Under the pieces are notes generated by a model. It made no database searches. It was given only the letters and a program-made list of their open reading frames with translations, and was not told the origin of the DNA. From CAVVSQ01 sp963848825 (GTDB taxonomy: Bacteria; Planctomycetota; Planctomycetia; Gemmatales; Gemmataceae): a DNA stretch of 64,000 bases. The stretch lies in assembly GCA_963848825.1 (NCBI GenBank), contig CAWKFA010000017.1:806001-870000 (forward strand), given 5' to 3'. This document shows positions 1 through 11,587 of the stretch, one piece after another. How positions within the stretch are numbered: the first letter of the stretch is position 1; each line of letters begins with the position of its first letter. The position numbers and the translations under genes were made by a program.

Positions 1-761
1 TTGCCGATGTTGGCCGCGATGGAGTTGAGCGGGTGGCCCGTATCGCCGAGGTTGTCCTCGCCGCTGTTGTAGTTAGTCCACGCCCAGCCGCGGACCTCGG
101 CCAGGTCTTTGTCCTGGAGGCCGGGATCGCGACTATAGCGTTCGCCGGCCAACAGTGTGTTCGAGGTGCCATCGATAATGTGATCGATTCGCACCGAACT
201 GTTGTAATACATGACTCCGTTGAGACTGGCGGTGGCGACGGGCCAGGCCGAGGTGCCGGCGTTGGCGAAGTAGCTGTTGACGCCGAAATAATAGGCGCCG
301 TACTGAATGGTTTGCTCAGGGACCCAGTCCACGGGACATAGATACATGGGCACTACCGTGGCGCCAGGGGTGGTCGGGCCATCGCAGTAGGCGTATTCGC
401 GCTTCGAAAGGTCGAGCTCCTTATAGAGGTTGTCCTGTTCCACATAAGGAAGGATCATCGTGAGCCAGGATCCCCAGACGCCCGGCAGGGGAGGGGCCTG
501 GCAGCGCGGACAAACGGCTGGATCGATGGAGCCGCTACCTGAGGCATTGCCGAACCCCACGCTAATTCCCGCGGGAAAACGCCGGTAATTGTCATGATAG
601 TTGTGAAGCGCCAGGCCAATCTGTTTCAAGTTGTTTTGGCATTGCAGGCGTGCGGCCGCCTCGCGCACTTTTTGTACCGCGGGAACGAGTAAAGCAATGA
701 GGATTGCGATAATGGCAATCACCACCAAAAGTTCGATGAGAGTAAATGCTTGGCGCCTCAT
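1..761 (-). CDS. DUF1559 prepilin-type protein, C-terminus cut by window edge
   Basis: The frame starts at the ATG ending at 761 and stays open to the window edge, so about 253 N-terminal residues are visible and the stop is missing. It opens with MRRQAFTLIELLVVIAIIAI, a class III (prepilin/pseudopilin) leader followed by one hydrophobic helix, then the VPAVQKVREAAARLQCQNNL segment typical of DUF1559 proteins. Later motifs of the family are present: LALHNYHD, FPAG, a CP dipeptide near 'YLCPVD' and 'DGTSNTLLAGERY'. DUF1559 proteins are heavily multiplied in planctomycetes and their exact role is unknown; the leader implies processing by a prepilin peptidase and export. It lies in the same direction as two more genes, a lipoprotein and a second DUF1559 protein, and probably follows them in one transcript. 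Confidence 0.9.
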   Translation of the reverse strand, partial: MRRQAFTLIELLVVIAIIAILIALLVPAVQKVREAAARLQCQNNLKQIGLALHNYHDNYRRFPAGISVGFGNASGSGSIDPAVCPRCQAPPLPGVWGSWLTMILPYVEQDNLYKELDLSKREYAYCDGPTTPGATVVPMYLCPVDWVPEQTIQYGAYYFGVNSYFANAGTSAWPVATASLNGVMYYNSSVRIDHIIDGTSNTLLAGERYSRDPGLQDKDLAEVRGWAWTNYNSGEDNLGDTGHPLNSIAANIG

Positions 762-797
762 ACTGACCTCCATTTCCAATTGGAAACTTGGCTCGCA

Positions 798-1247
798 TCA
801 GTCCGTCAGCGGCAGGTCGATATTTTGACGGCCACCGGCTTTTACTTCAACTTTGAGGGGAGTTTCGAGGGCGGTAGTGTACTCAAGGGGTATCACCGCG
901 CTGGGCGCAGGCGCTGGTTTGCCATCCTTTCCGAGCACGGCCCGCATGTCGCGCGAGGGCCACGCCACCACGACGCGGTTGGGCCCGACCAGGGCCCCGG
1001 CCTTGTCTCCCTGGCGTGCCAGATTATACATGCCGGCGTCATCGGTCATGCCCATCGCCACGGGCAGCTGCTCGCGGCCCTCGTGGATCGGGTAATATTT
1101 GACCAGCGCTCCGACAAGAGGATGGTTATTCAGCGTGACCTTGCCCTCGACTTCGGCAAATTCGAAGTTTTTACCAGAACATCCCGCCAACAGGACCAGG
1201 AAGGGGATAAAGCTGGGCGCTCCTACTTTAAAACACTTCATTTTCAT
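798..1247 (-). CDS. Small planctomycete lipoprotein, carboxypeptidase-regulatory-like
   Basis: The protein has 149 residues. The N-terminus is a type II signal peptide: MKMKCFKVGAPSF, a short hydrophobic stretch, then the lipobox VLLAGC with the lipidated Cys. The mature part (VEGKVTLNNHPLVGALVKYY, then DDAGMYNLA) looks like the small beta-sandwich found in planctomycete lipoproteins related to carboxypeptidase regulatory-like or transthyretin-like domains. I chose the ATG at 1247 because AAGGTGG lies just upstream; a second ATG at 1241 is possible. It overlaps the end of the upstream DUF1559 gene by 20 bp, and such lipoproteins are commonly paired with DUF1559 genes in planctomycetes. The substrate or partner is unknown. 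It is probably anchored to a membrane. Confidence 0.8.
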   Translation of the reverse strand: MKMKCFKVGAPSFIPFLVLLAGCSGKNFEFAEVEGKVTLNNHPLVGALVKYYPIHEGREQLPVAMGMTDDAGMYNLARQGDKAGALVGPNRVVVAWPSRDMRAVLGKDGKPAPAPSAVIPLEYTTALETPLKVEVKAGGRQNIDLPLTD

Positions 1248-2142
1248 CAACCACCTTGTCGTTGGCACGCATCGAGAGTCTCTGGAAAGTGATCAAGTTG
1301 ATCTCGTGCGAGATGGTCCGCACCGAACCATCCGCGAACGCGAAGTTGGCAATCTCGCCGGCGGAGTGCTGGCTGCCGAACTGATTCAGGTCGTGCTGCA
1401 GCACGCCCTCCATGCGCTCATTGGTGTTCAAGGTGTTGTCTTCCATCGCGTAGCCATTGGCCCACGCCCAGCCACCCAGGGCCTCGGAACTGCCGGTTGC
1501 AGGAAGATTTTGCCGCGAACGTTCGCCGAACGCGATGGTTTGGCTGGTCCCCGCCAGGACCGTGGCGATGGAATTGCGGCTATTGAGATAAAAGAGCCCA
1601 TTGCGAGCCATTTCGTTGGCCATCGGCTTGCCGTCCGAAGGGGTCGCCGACGTGCCCGAGCAACCTCCATAGCTCGCGAGGCCGAAATAGAGGTTGCCAT
1701 ACTGGCCGACATAACCGCTGGGGAAAAAGCCGTCAGAGGGACAGACAAGCATGGGCACGACCTGTGCGCCGGGGGAGTTTGGTCCGGTGCAGTTATGTCC
1801 CTGGGGGTCGGCAACGTTCAACACCAGCTGATTGAGCAGGTTTTCCTGTTCATAAAAGGGAAACAGCGCCACGTGAAGCCCGAAGTAATTCATCGGGTCG
1901 GGCGGCGGGTCCCAACCCTGTTGCTGCGGCCAGCCGGGAATGTTGAGCCCGGCGGGAAAGCGTTTCCAAACATCATGGTAATTGTGGGACGCCAGCACAA
2001 TCTGTTTGAGATTATTCTGGCATTGATTGCGGGCGGCTGCCTCGCGTACCTTCTGCACGGCGGGCACCAACAAGGCGATGAGGATCGCGATTATGGCGAT
2101 CACAACCAATAGCTCAATGAGCGTGAACCCCTGCTTTTTCAT
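1228..2142 (-). CDS. DUF1559 prepilin-type protein
   Basis: This is a complete 304-residue DUF1559 protein. It begins MKKQGFTLIELLVVIAIIAI, with the prepilin-peptidase cleavage context G|FTLIE at residues 5-10, one N-terminal transmembrane helix and then VPAVQKVREAAARNQCQNNL. The body holds the family pattern LASHNYHDVWKRFPAGLNIP, a 'LVCPSDG' segment and, near the C-terminus, 'NFAFADGSVRTISHEIN', the usual H-x-G/ADGSV ending. It is the upstream member of a three-gene minus-strand run with the lipoprotein and the truncated DUF1559 gene. Export through a type II or type IV pilus-like route is inferred from the leader; the function is not known. Confidence 0.92.
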   Translation of the reverse strand: MKKQGFTLIELLVVIAIIAILIALLVPAVQKVREAAARNQCQNNLKQIVLASHNYHDVWKRFPAGLNIPGWPQQQGWDPPPDPMNYFGLHVALFPFYEQENLLNQLVLNVADPQGHNCTGPNSPGAQVVPMLVCPSDGFFPSGYVGQYGNLYFGLASYGGCSGTSATPSDGKPMANEMARNGLFYLNSRNSIATVLAGTSQTIAFGERSRQNLPATGSSEALGGWAWANGYAMEDNTLNTNERMEGVLQHDLNQFGSQHSAGEIANFAFADGSVRTISHEINLITFQRLSMRANDKVVDENEVF

Positions 2143-2555
2143 GGCATGGATCCTTTCAAACGTGTGGGACGAGAAACTTGCTTTGGGAGAATCTACGCAG
2201 TCGCGGAGAGAGTGGAGAGGTGTGCGGAACTCATTTAACCAAATAAAAACAATAATGCAACCAGAAATTCAAAAAAGTTTCTCGGAGTGAAGATTAAGGG
2301 AGTCTTTTGGCCAGCTAGGAATTCATTCTTCAAATACACACACTATCTTCACGATTTTTTCATATTTAGATTTTAAACTCCTACCTCACACGAGCCTATG
2401 GTCACTTTGGGGAAGTGATCTGTATACGTGCCCAACACGTGCCGGTTCGTGGACAACACACCTCTCCCACCCACCCCGCTGTTTTCCTTTTTACCTGATA
2501 AGCACTCATACCCATTAAGTGGCGGCGTTTATCTATTTCACCCGGGAGAGGCTCC
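2143..2555. other. Divergent intergenic spacer
   Basis: This 413-bp spacer separates the leftward DUF1559 run from the rightward surface-protein gene and must hold promoters for both. It is more AT-rich than its surroundings, especially 2220-2400. I see no convincing coding frame, RNA gene or strong hairpin in it. Confidence 0.5.
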
Positions 2556-5500
2556 ATGATTTGGCCGAATTTGGTTTGGTCCGCGTTTCGTAAAAAGAAG
2601 TCATCGAATAAAAAATGGGCAAATAAACATGGCTTGAGGAACGGCAAACTTTTTGTCGAGCTGCTTGAATCCCGCGAATTATTATCCACCGCCACGACGG
2701 TTATCTCGTCGGCGCCGATCACCACATACGGCAACAACGTCAGCTTCACTGCCACGGTGACGTCGACAGTAGATAGCCCCGTCGGCACCGTAACTTTCCT
2801 GGACGGCGCCGCCACCCTCGGCACCGTCCCCATCAGCACGGTGGCAGGCCACCAGCAGGCTTCGTTTACGACCCTCAGCCCACTGGCGCTGGGCAGCCAC
2901 ACCATCAATGCCGTCTATAATCCCGGCGGCGCCAGCGTGGGTGTCGATCCTTCAAGTAGTGGGTCTACGGGCGAAACGATCAACTACAATCCAGGCGACC
3001 TGGTGGTCAGCCTGGTTGGTACCGGCACGGCCTTGACCGCCAACGGCACCGCCACCTTTCTGCAGGACTACACTAGCGCCGGCGCGTAATCGCGGCCAAC
3101 ACTGTGACTCTGCCGTCGACTGGCGCCACCGCCTTCACCGAGGGGGGTACCACCACCACGGAAGGCTACCTGACCGATGCCGCCGATGGCCATAGTCTCG
3201 GCATCGCCGGTTATATAGTGGCCGCCGGAACAAGCACCGCCGCCGCCGTGCGCGCGGTTGGCGTGGTGAGCCCAAGCGGCTCCGTTAACACCACCACGCA
3301 AATGCCGTCTGGTACCGGCTCGACGCGCGTGGCTGTATCGGCCGACGGCCTCGGTTTCTGGGTGGCATCCAGCAACGGGGTTCGCTATGTGCCCTTCGGT
3401 AATCCAGCCGCCACCGCCTCCACGCAAGTCACTGCCGAGGTCGCCAGTCCGACAGCTGTGGGAATCGCGGTCGCCGGCACCACGACCGGTCAGCTGTTTG
3501 CTTCCGCCGGCTCCGGCGTCCAGGCCAACGGCGTGCCCGCACTCGATAGTCCATTTACGGTCGGGACGGGCTTACCCACCAATGCCGGTCAGGGAGTCGC
3601 CGTATCGCCCTCTTTTCCGACGGCACGCGATGCCTTCAACAATTTTCCTACGACGAATCAATTCGCGATTAGCCCCGATGGCAACACGATTTACATGGCC
3701 GATGGCCGCACGGACTCCAAGGGAGGCATCCTCAAGTATTTCAACATCGGGGCCAACCAATGGACGCTGATCGAGAACTTGCAGCTCGACAGTTTTTCCA
3801 TTTCGTCGGCCAGCGAGACCGGCACGACCGTAACCATCACCACCAGCGCCAATCACACTTTTGTCGCAGGTCAATCGGTGACGATCGCGGGCGTCAGTGT
3901 CGCCGGGTACAACACGGCGACCGCAACCATCAACCCAAACACCCCATCCACTCCAATAACTCCGAACAGCTTCACCTACACCCTCGCCGCCCAGAACCTG
4001 GCCAGCAGTTCGGGTGGTTTCGCGACCAGCAACGACGGCGGCTTGCGCGGCCTGGTAGCGGACTTCAGCAATCCGAATAGCCCCGTCCTTTACGGAACGA
4101 CAACCGCAACTTCGGGGAATCGTGTTGTCCAGCTGACGGATACGGGCGACCTCTTCGGCGACTCCGGCTCCGGTTTCACCCCGGTCACGTTGGCCACGGC
4201 ACCCGCGAATGAAGCATTTCGTGGTGTGGCGCTGGCGCCGACGGCAGCAGGCAGCACTGTCAGTACCACGTCCCTCGCGGTGACGAACTCACCCGGCACT
4301 TATGGCACGGGCGTCACCTTGACGGCGACAGTTACCGCTGGCGCCACGGGCTGGGTGAGTTTCCGCCTGGGCGCGGTGGAGATCGGTGCCGCGCCCATCG
4401 TGGGAGGTACCGCCACTTTCAATACCGCCGGCAATCTTTCCGCAGGGACCTACGCCAATAATGTCGTGGCCGTCTATACGGGCGATGCGACCTACGCCAC
4501 GAGTACGTCCTCGGCGCAGTCCGCCACCGTCAGCCAGGCAAACACCTCAACCGTGCTGAAGTTTTCGGCCAATCCGATTGCCACCGGCGTCACGGAAACC
4601 TTCACCGCAACCATTACCGCGGCCCCTGGCATCACGCCGACCGGCACCGTCACATTCAAAAACGGCGCCACCACGATTGGCAGCCCGGCCACCCTGACGC
4701 AGTCCATCGTCAATCAAGCCGGTCATCCGACCATCGTATTCACGGCCACGGTGACAGGCACTTTCGCCACCGCGGGAACCCAGAACGTCACAGCCACCTA
4801 TAACGGCGACACGAACTTCTCGACAAGCCTGGACACGGAATCGGTATTGGTCGTCAGCCCAACTACCACGACCGTCACCACGAACCTTGCCAATCCGACC
4901 GCCACGCCGTCAGCGACGATTACGCTGTCGGCGACGGTGACCAGCACGGGGGGTACGCCAACGGGTTCGGTCCAGTTCTACGACGATCTGCTACCGGTCG
5001 GCAGTCCCGTCACTCTGGTTAGCGGCTCAGGTACTGGTACGGTTACCACGGCGTTGACTCAGGCTGGCGGCGTGTTGACCCCGGGCCTCCATTCCATCTC
5101 CGCGATTTACACTCCCGACGCTTCAGCGCGCAACAGCTTCTTCACCAGCACGGGCGTCTTCGAGCAAGCCGTGCAGGCGAAACCGTTCGCTGCCAGCGAT
5201 CAGTTTGTTTATCGCGTTGGCGATGGCACCACCAACCTCATCGCCCAGGCGCCGAATGCAATTGCCGGCGCGGGTTCGATCGGCAGCACAATTTATATCG
5301 ACGAATACACGCCCGCCGGCGTTTTGGTGCAGTCGATCATTCTCCCAACGGCCGACGGTACCGGGTCGCAAAACACGATCCATGCAGTGGTTGGCACTGG
5401 CCAACAATCGGCGACGGAACAACTTTCGCTGTCCGGCGATGGCCAGTATCTCTTCGTGCCCGGCTACGACAACAATCCACTCAATGTCGCCACCGCCTTG

Positions 5501-8500
5501 CCGTTGCCCTCGGCGGCGGGTAACAATGCCGTGCCCCGCGCCATCGCACGCATCAAGTATGATGGCACGATTCAGACGGAAGCGTTCACTGCCGGCGCCA
5601 GCGGCGTGGAAACGAGCGGTGGTTTGAACGGCGTATTCAGTCCGGATGGCAACAAGTTCTACCTGAGTGGCGCCAACGGCGTCGTCTATTTTTCCTCCTT
5701 CACGCCCTCGGCGGCTCTTGTTTCCGCCACGGCAACGATTGCCAGCACCATTGGCGCCACCGCGCAGGGGCTGCAACCCTTCGGCGGCAACCTCGCCGTC
5801 GTGGCCGTGCCCTACACCGGCGCCACGCTCGATGGTGCATTCGCCGGCTTCCCAATTGCCAACGTCAACGCAGTCGCCAACGCGAGCCTCACTGAATCCG
5901 TGGCCGGCGCCGGGACGACGGTGACCGTAACCACCTCGGCCGCCAATGGCTTCATCACCGGCGCTAAAGTTACCATCGCGAGCGTCGTGCCCGCTGGCTA
6001 CAACGGCACCTATACGGTCACAGTGACCAGCCCAACGACATTCACCTTTACCGCTACGACCGCCGGCCTGGCCAATTCCACGACGAATGGCACATCGACC
6101 GAGGTGCTTACTCTGCCCGGTCTGCCGTCGACCGATAACTTCCAGAGCTTCCCGATCGACGCCTATTTCACCCACCTGGGAGGTACTGGTGCCCCCGCCG
6201 GCATCAACACCATGTACCTTTCCGACGACGGGCCAAGCTTCGCCAATGGCCGCATCACCAAATGGGCCCTGAGTGGTGCCGGTTCCTGGAGCCTCGTGGA
6301 CACATTAACCGCCGGCAGCGGTAATACCGCCATCAGCTTTTACTGGCTAAGCGGGGCTACTGATTCCAGCGGCAACGTGAGCCTTTACACAACCTATGGC
6401 AATGGCGGCAATGCCGTTACCGGCCCGGGGTTCCTCTACGCCATCACGGACCAAAATGGCTGGAACGCGCCCCTCGGCACTGGCGGCGTTCATAGTGACA
6501 ACCTGACAACCGTTGCCTCGGTGGCCAACGGCACCAACGAAACCTTTCGCGGCGTCGCCAGCACGCCTGCCGCGGAAACTACCACCATCGTTAATAACGG
6601 ACCTAATCCAGCGATAGCCGGAGCCTCGGTTAGCTTCACGGTCACCGTCACCGGCGGCCAGGTTGCGACGGGCGGCACGGTCACGCTGGAAGATGCGGCC
6701 CACGGCAATGCGATAGTAGGCACGGGAACACTCACGAACGGCACCGTTACTATTGCAACGACGACGCTCGCCATCGGCTCGGACAGTATTTTCGCGCTCT
6801 ACGCAGGCGATACCTTCCATCAAGCCACGCAAACGGTCGCCGTCCCGCAAACGGTCACTTCGGGGCCGTTTAGCAAATATGTAGTCACAATCTTCGGCGG
6901 CTCCAGCGTTGTCGCCGGCAGTTCCTTTCTCTTCACAGTGCAAGCAACCGACGCGGCGGGCAACGCCGTTTCCAGCTACAACGGACCGGCGACAGTCAAT
7001 ATCGCCGCCAGCCCTGGCGACCCGCTGAGCAACTTCCCCACCAGTGGTGCGCTCAGCAGCAGCGGCTTCGGCTTCTTCATCGGCACGCTGAAAACCGTGG
7101 GCTCCTACACCTTGACGGCGTCGGCCAGTACCTTCACGGGCACCAGCTCGTCACTAACCGTAACCGCTGCCAACGCCATTTACCTCACGGCCACGGCGCC
7201 CTCCACGGCTATCACCGGGGCGCCTGTCAATGTGACCGTCAAGGCCTTTGATTTGTATGGCAATCTCGCCACCGGTTATGTAGGTACCGTCAAGCTCACG
7301 AGCAGCGACGCCGCCGCCATTCCTGGCCCCAACTACACCTTTACCACCGGTGCTGGCCGCGACAACGGCACGCACACTTTCGCGGTCACCTTGAACACGG
7401 GCGGCAGCCAAACCGTAACCGCCACGGATATCGCGGCGACCAATCCGAACGTGACGGGCACCACCACCCCAATAACGGTACGCGGCCTCGTTGTTTCCAC
7501 GTTCACGCCAACGCCGACCGGATTCACGGTCACTTTCAACAAGCCGATCCTGGCCAATGATGTGACCATGTTCGGGGCGACGGCGAACGCGGTCAATGAC
7601 GTAACGATGACCGGCGTGGGCGTCGGCAGCATTCATGGCACGTTGTTTATCGATCCGACCAACCAAATCGTCACCTACAAGGCGACGGCCGAGTACTTGT
7701 CCTTACTCGACAGTTTGCACGGCGGCATCAGTTCGGTCGTCCTTCCCGACGCCACGTACACCATCACACTCGTGAGCGGCACCGGCAGCAACGGCTTCCT
7801 CGACCTGCTCGGCAGCGCGCTGGATGGTGCCAACAACGGTGGCCACGCCAACTTTTCGACCAGCTTTACCACGCATTTTCAGGGCAACAAAACGCCTGTG
7901 CTTGGCCTCCCTGATTTCGCACGTGGGCCCGACAGCAGTACGCCAATCGCGGTTCCCAACAATGGTGCCGCTGGCATCCCCATCACTCTTTACAATGCTG
8001 CCAATGTGACCGATGTCACCTTCTCGCTCACCTACAATTCGTCCCTTTTGAACATTACCGGCGTCCTGGCCGGTGCCGCCGGCGACGCGACCGATCCGTT
8101 GTCGGGGCTGACATTGGTTTCCAATAGCGGCGGCGTGGCAACTTTCCACTACACCGACACCACGCCCAATTCCGCGACACCGACTTCACCTCTGGTCCTG
8201 GGAGATATTCGGGCAGTCGTTCCCTCCACCGTCGGTGCCGTCGCCCTTAATCTTTACCAGGTCAAGGAACAGCTCCAGCTTGGCAGCATCGTGATTAACG
8301 GCGGCAGCGTTACCGGCGCGGTCCCCGCCAATGCCGTTCACGTCAATGCCTACTTCGGCGATGTCAATGGCGACAAAGTCATCGATGGCCTCGACAAGCT
8401 AGCGGCCGACACTGTGGCCCAGGGCCGTGGTAGTGGGTTTAGTGCTTACGTTCAGCTTGACCCGACCATCGTGGGCGACGTCGCCGGTGACATTTCGGTC

Positions 8501-9655
8501 GATGCCGGCGATGTCAGCACGCTTGATGCCTATGTCGCTCAGCTGTCGCCGTCGCAAATTCCGGTGCCGCCGACGCAACTGCCATCGGGCAATGCGAACT
8601 TCGTCAGCCCCGGCTCCATCCACTCGCCGAATGCCGCCGATCCGACCCTGAGCCTCGTCGGCAATGCCTCCCCGCTCGCTGGCGACCTCTCGTCCCTCGT
8701 CGTCTCCGTTCAGCTCGATCATCCGCACCCGGATGGAAGCACTGGTCTGACGCAGGCGTCCCTGGCGCTGACTTACGATCCCCTGGCTGTCACGCTGATA
8801 CCCGCGGATATTAGCCTCGGCACTATTCCCAGCCAGGGCAACGGCTGGCAAATCACGACGGTCGTTGATGCCACGTCCGGCAAGATCGGCATTCAGCTTT
8901 ACAGTGCCACGCCCATTAGCGCCAGCCAGGCCGGAAGCCTGGTAAATATCGTGTTTCATGTCTTGCCGGGCGCGAGCACACCGTTCGCCGCGATCCGCCT
9001 GGTGGAGACGGCGAGCGTTAATGGTCAGCCCTTCGCCACGATTTTGGCCGATTCTCAGTCCGCCATGATCCTCAGTCCCGGCGTGGATTATTTGCTGGCT
9101 CCGCTGGCGCCGCCCTCGTCGTTCACAGGTCATCAAACCACGGTAATGGCAGCGCTAACCGACATTACCGTGCCCAGCCTGGACACCGAGACGTATGTCT
9201 CCCTGGTTCATGCCATCGTCGAAACGAGCGACGAGGTTCCTCACGCTCTGTTCGGCAATGGGACGACGCCCGGGGAGTCGCTCACCAAGCTACCCACCAG
9301 CATGATTGTGACCGGCATCTTGGCCTTCCAGCCAAATGCAAATCAACCCGGCCAGCAGGCGCGTCCGGTCAATCTCCTGGATTTCGTGGCGAATTCCTAT
9401 GCGACGTTGAATTCCATCAACCCGCGGGCACTGGCTGCCCAGGTGCTACTGCCGTTGAGCTGGCCCACCGACATGTGGGCCCCGTTCGATGGCCGTAGCG
9501 TGACGGAAATCAGCGATTTAATATGGAATGATCTACCCAGGGATGGTCGCGACTTGCCGGGCGACGCGATCCCGGCCAATGGCACCAGCGAAACTGCCGC
9601 CAGGGACAGCGTATTCGCCGATTCGGTCGGCGAAATGGATGACCTGGCCTTCTAA
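2556..9655 (+). CDS. Giant LEPR-XLL-type surface protein with Ig-like, cohesin-like and dockerin-like domains (one frameshift)
   Basis: Read across one frameshift this gene encodes about 2,366 residues. Residues 34-44 (VELLESRELLS) match the LEPR-XLL-like anchor motif that opens many large planctomycete cell-surface proteins. After it come an Ig-like domain (about 46-125), a propeller-like segment (about 145-565), three Ig-like repeats (about 567-868), a second propeller-like segment (about 877-1342), another Ig-like repeat, two filamin-like repeats (about 1438-1642), an SbsA-like segment, a cohesin-like domain, a dockerin-like pair of calcium loops (GDVNGDKVIDGLD and GDVAGDISVDAGD, about 1928-2002) and a second cohesin-like domain (about 2021-2175). 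The first frame stops at 3089 and the downstream frame is open from 3077. One lost G near 3086 restores a continuous protein, and the homologous start of the second propeller-like segment aligns across the join. It is probably an extracellular structural or adhesive protein; no catalytic domain was recognised. Confidence 0.85.
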
Positions 9656-9694
9656 AACCAATGTGGAATTGCTTTTCTTCCTGCTCGTAACGTG

Positions 9695-9739
9695 AACTTT
9701 GGTCCGCGTCCCGGCAATGGCCGAACGCGGACCAAAGTT
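9695..9739. terminator. Perfect 15-bp hairpin between convergent genes
   Basis: AACTTTGGTCCGCGT (9695-9709) is repeated exactly inverted as ACGCGGACCAAAGTT (9725-9739) around a 15-nt loop. It sits between the ends of the surface-protein gene (plus) and adenine deaminase (minus), so a bidirectional transcription stop is the simplest reading. There is no long T-run on either side. Confidence 0.6.
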
Positions 9740-9817
9740 TGCGCCACGAATCAGTTTTAAGGGACGGCGCGGGTGCCGCTACCTCATAGCGGCAGGAACC
9801 TGACGAAAACAGGCGCA

Positions 9818-11573
9818 TTACAGCGTCACGAACTTCTGCTTGCACACGTCGAACAGGCCTTGATTGGTGATACGTAACTCGGGGATCACGGGCAGCGCCA
9901 GGAAGGATAGCGTGCCGAAAGGCTCGGCCAGCTTGCAGCCGAGGCCTTGCGCTGCCGTGCGCACTTCTCGAAGCTGGCCGCAGACGGTGTCCGCGTCTTC
10001 CAGTGACAGCAGTCCCGCAATCGGCAAGGGCAGGAGCGCCCGAACCTGCCCGCCCACGGCCACCGCGAAGCCGCCGCCACTTTCCTCCAGGGATCGGACA
10101 CAAGCCATCATATCGTCCGGGTTGGTGCCGGCGACGATCAGATTATGGGAATCATGGGCCACGGACGAAGCCAGGGCGCCGGGCCGTCGTAGGCCCAGCC
10201 CGCTGACCAGGCCGAGCCCGACCAGGCCCGAGGCTCGGTGCCGTTCGATGCTCGCGATCAGGGCGACGTCCTGTTCCGGCTCAAAAACCCAGTTGCCATC
10301 CAGTTGCTTGACGGTGTGCGCTTCGCACCGTGTGAGGATCTGGTCGGGCACGATGCCGATCACGGGGGAGGTGGCCCGGGTCAGTCGCAGCTTGAACCCC
10401 GATGCATCCATGGGTCGCCACGCGCACACTGTTACCATGACTCAATTTGGCCGGCTGAACGTCGGCCCGATATTCGCCCTGACCGGCGACGACCCGGCCT
10501 GTCTTGAGTACGAGCCGCGCGCGAAAATCGCGCAGGTCGTCAACGACCACGAGGTCGGCGCGATAGCCGGGGGCCACGGCCCCACGGTCGCCCAGGCCGT
10601 AATGGCGTGCCGGCACCAGCGTTGCATGCCGGACGGCGACAGCCGGCGGCACGCCTGCCGCGACGAGCCGCTTCAGGAGTCCATCGATATGCCCATGCGC
10701 GCGGAGCTCATCGGGAAAGATGTCGTCGGTGACCAGGCACCAGGAATCGCCGAGCTCCCCTGCGACAAGCAAGGGCAGAATCGCGTCCAGGTTGTGCGCC
10801 ACGGAGCCTTCACGAACTTGTACCAGCATACCCAGGCTGGCCTTGGCGAGAGCTTCCTGGGCGGTCGAGGACTCATGATCGCTACGGATGCCGCTGGCGA
10901 CATAGGCCTGCAAATCTAGTCCCGCCAGTCCCGGAGCATGACCATCCAGGACGTGCCTACCCGGCAGCGCCGCCAGGATTTTCCGCAGCACCGCCGGATC
11001 GCCCCCCAGCAAGCCCGGTATGTCCATGACCTCGGCCAGGCCCAGCACGCGTGCCCGGGTGAGTAGCTGCCCTACTTCGGGCGGGCCAAGTACCGCGCCC
11101 GCATGCTCCCAGGGCGTTGCCGGCACACAGGAAGATGCCATGAAAAACAAATCGAGTGCTAGCCCGGCACTGGCTTCCAGCAGCATGTCGATGCCCGCGA
11201 TACCCAGAACGTTGCCGATCTCGTGCGAGTCAGAGATGACGGTCGTCGTGCCCAGCGGCACCAGGAGGCGCGCCAGCTCTGCCGGGTTGAGTAAGGTGCT
11301 CTCCAGATGCATGTGACTGTCGATGAGCCCCGGCAGCACGAAGGCGCCCGCGACGTCAATCGTTTTGTGTGCTTGCCAGGTGTGCGCGCCGACGCCGGCG
11401 ATCCAGCCATCAGCGATGACGACGTTCACGGTCTGAACCCGCTCGGTGAACACATTGACAACTTGCCCGCCGGTGAGCAGAAGGTCCCCCGGCTCCTGGC
11501 CGCGGGCCACGCGGATTCGTCGCGCGAGCAGTTCCTGGTCGTTTGGTGGTACGGGGGGCGAGGACATGAGCAT
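9818..11573 (-). CDS. ade: Adenine deaminase (one frameshift)
   Basis: This metal-dependent amidohydrolase converts adenine to hypoxanthine and ammonia in the cytoplasm. Visible features are the N-terminal composite domain (DLLLTGGQVVNVFTERVQTV), the metal-site sequence GLIDSHMHLEST, then VISDSHEIGNVLGIAG, the DGHAPGL and SDHES segments, and the C-terminal adenine-deaminase domain (VAVGGQVRALLPLPIAGLLS). The start is the ATG at 11573, with AAGGA about ten bases upstream. The main frame runs out after 'NSVRVA', while the next frame continues 'PMDASGFKLRL' to the stop at 9818. One extra base at about 10415 explains this, and its removal gives 584 residues, the usual family length. It follows the guanine-type deaminase by 14 bp and is the last gene of the purine operon, supplying hypoxanthine to xanthine dehydrogenase. 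Confidence 0.9.
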
Positions 11574-11587
11574 CACGCACGAATCCT

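Noticed and set aside
1099..2112. Plus-strand frame opposite the DUF1559 gene
   Set aside because: It is antisense to an unmistakable DUF1559 protein and shows no family features.
3087..3089. Programmed ribosomal frameshifting in the surface protein
   Set aside because: No slippery heptamer or downstream structure was seen, and similar breaks occur in many ordinary enzymes here.
5123..6175. Minus-strand open frame opposite the surface protein
   Set aside because: It is Gly/Arg-rich with no recognisable domain and results from codon bias of the repeat-rich gene on the other strand.
8335..9080. Cellulosome component
   Set aside because: Cohesin-like and dockerin-like parts occur in one protein without glycosidases or scaffold genes nearby; such domains are common in planctomycete surface proteins.
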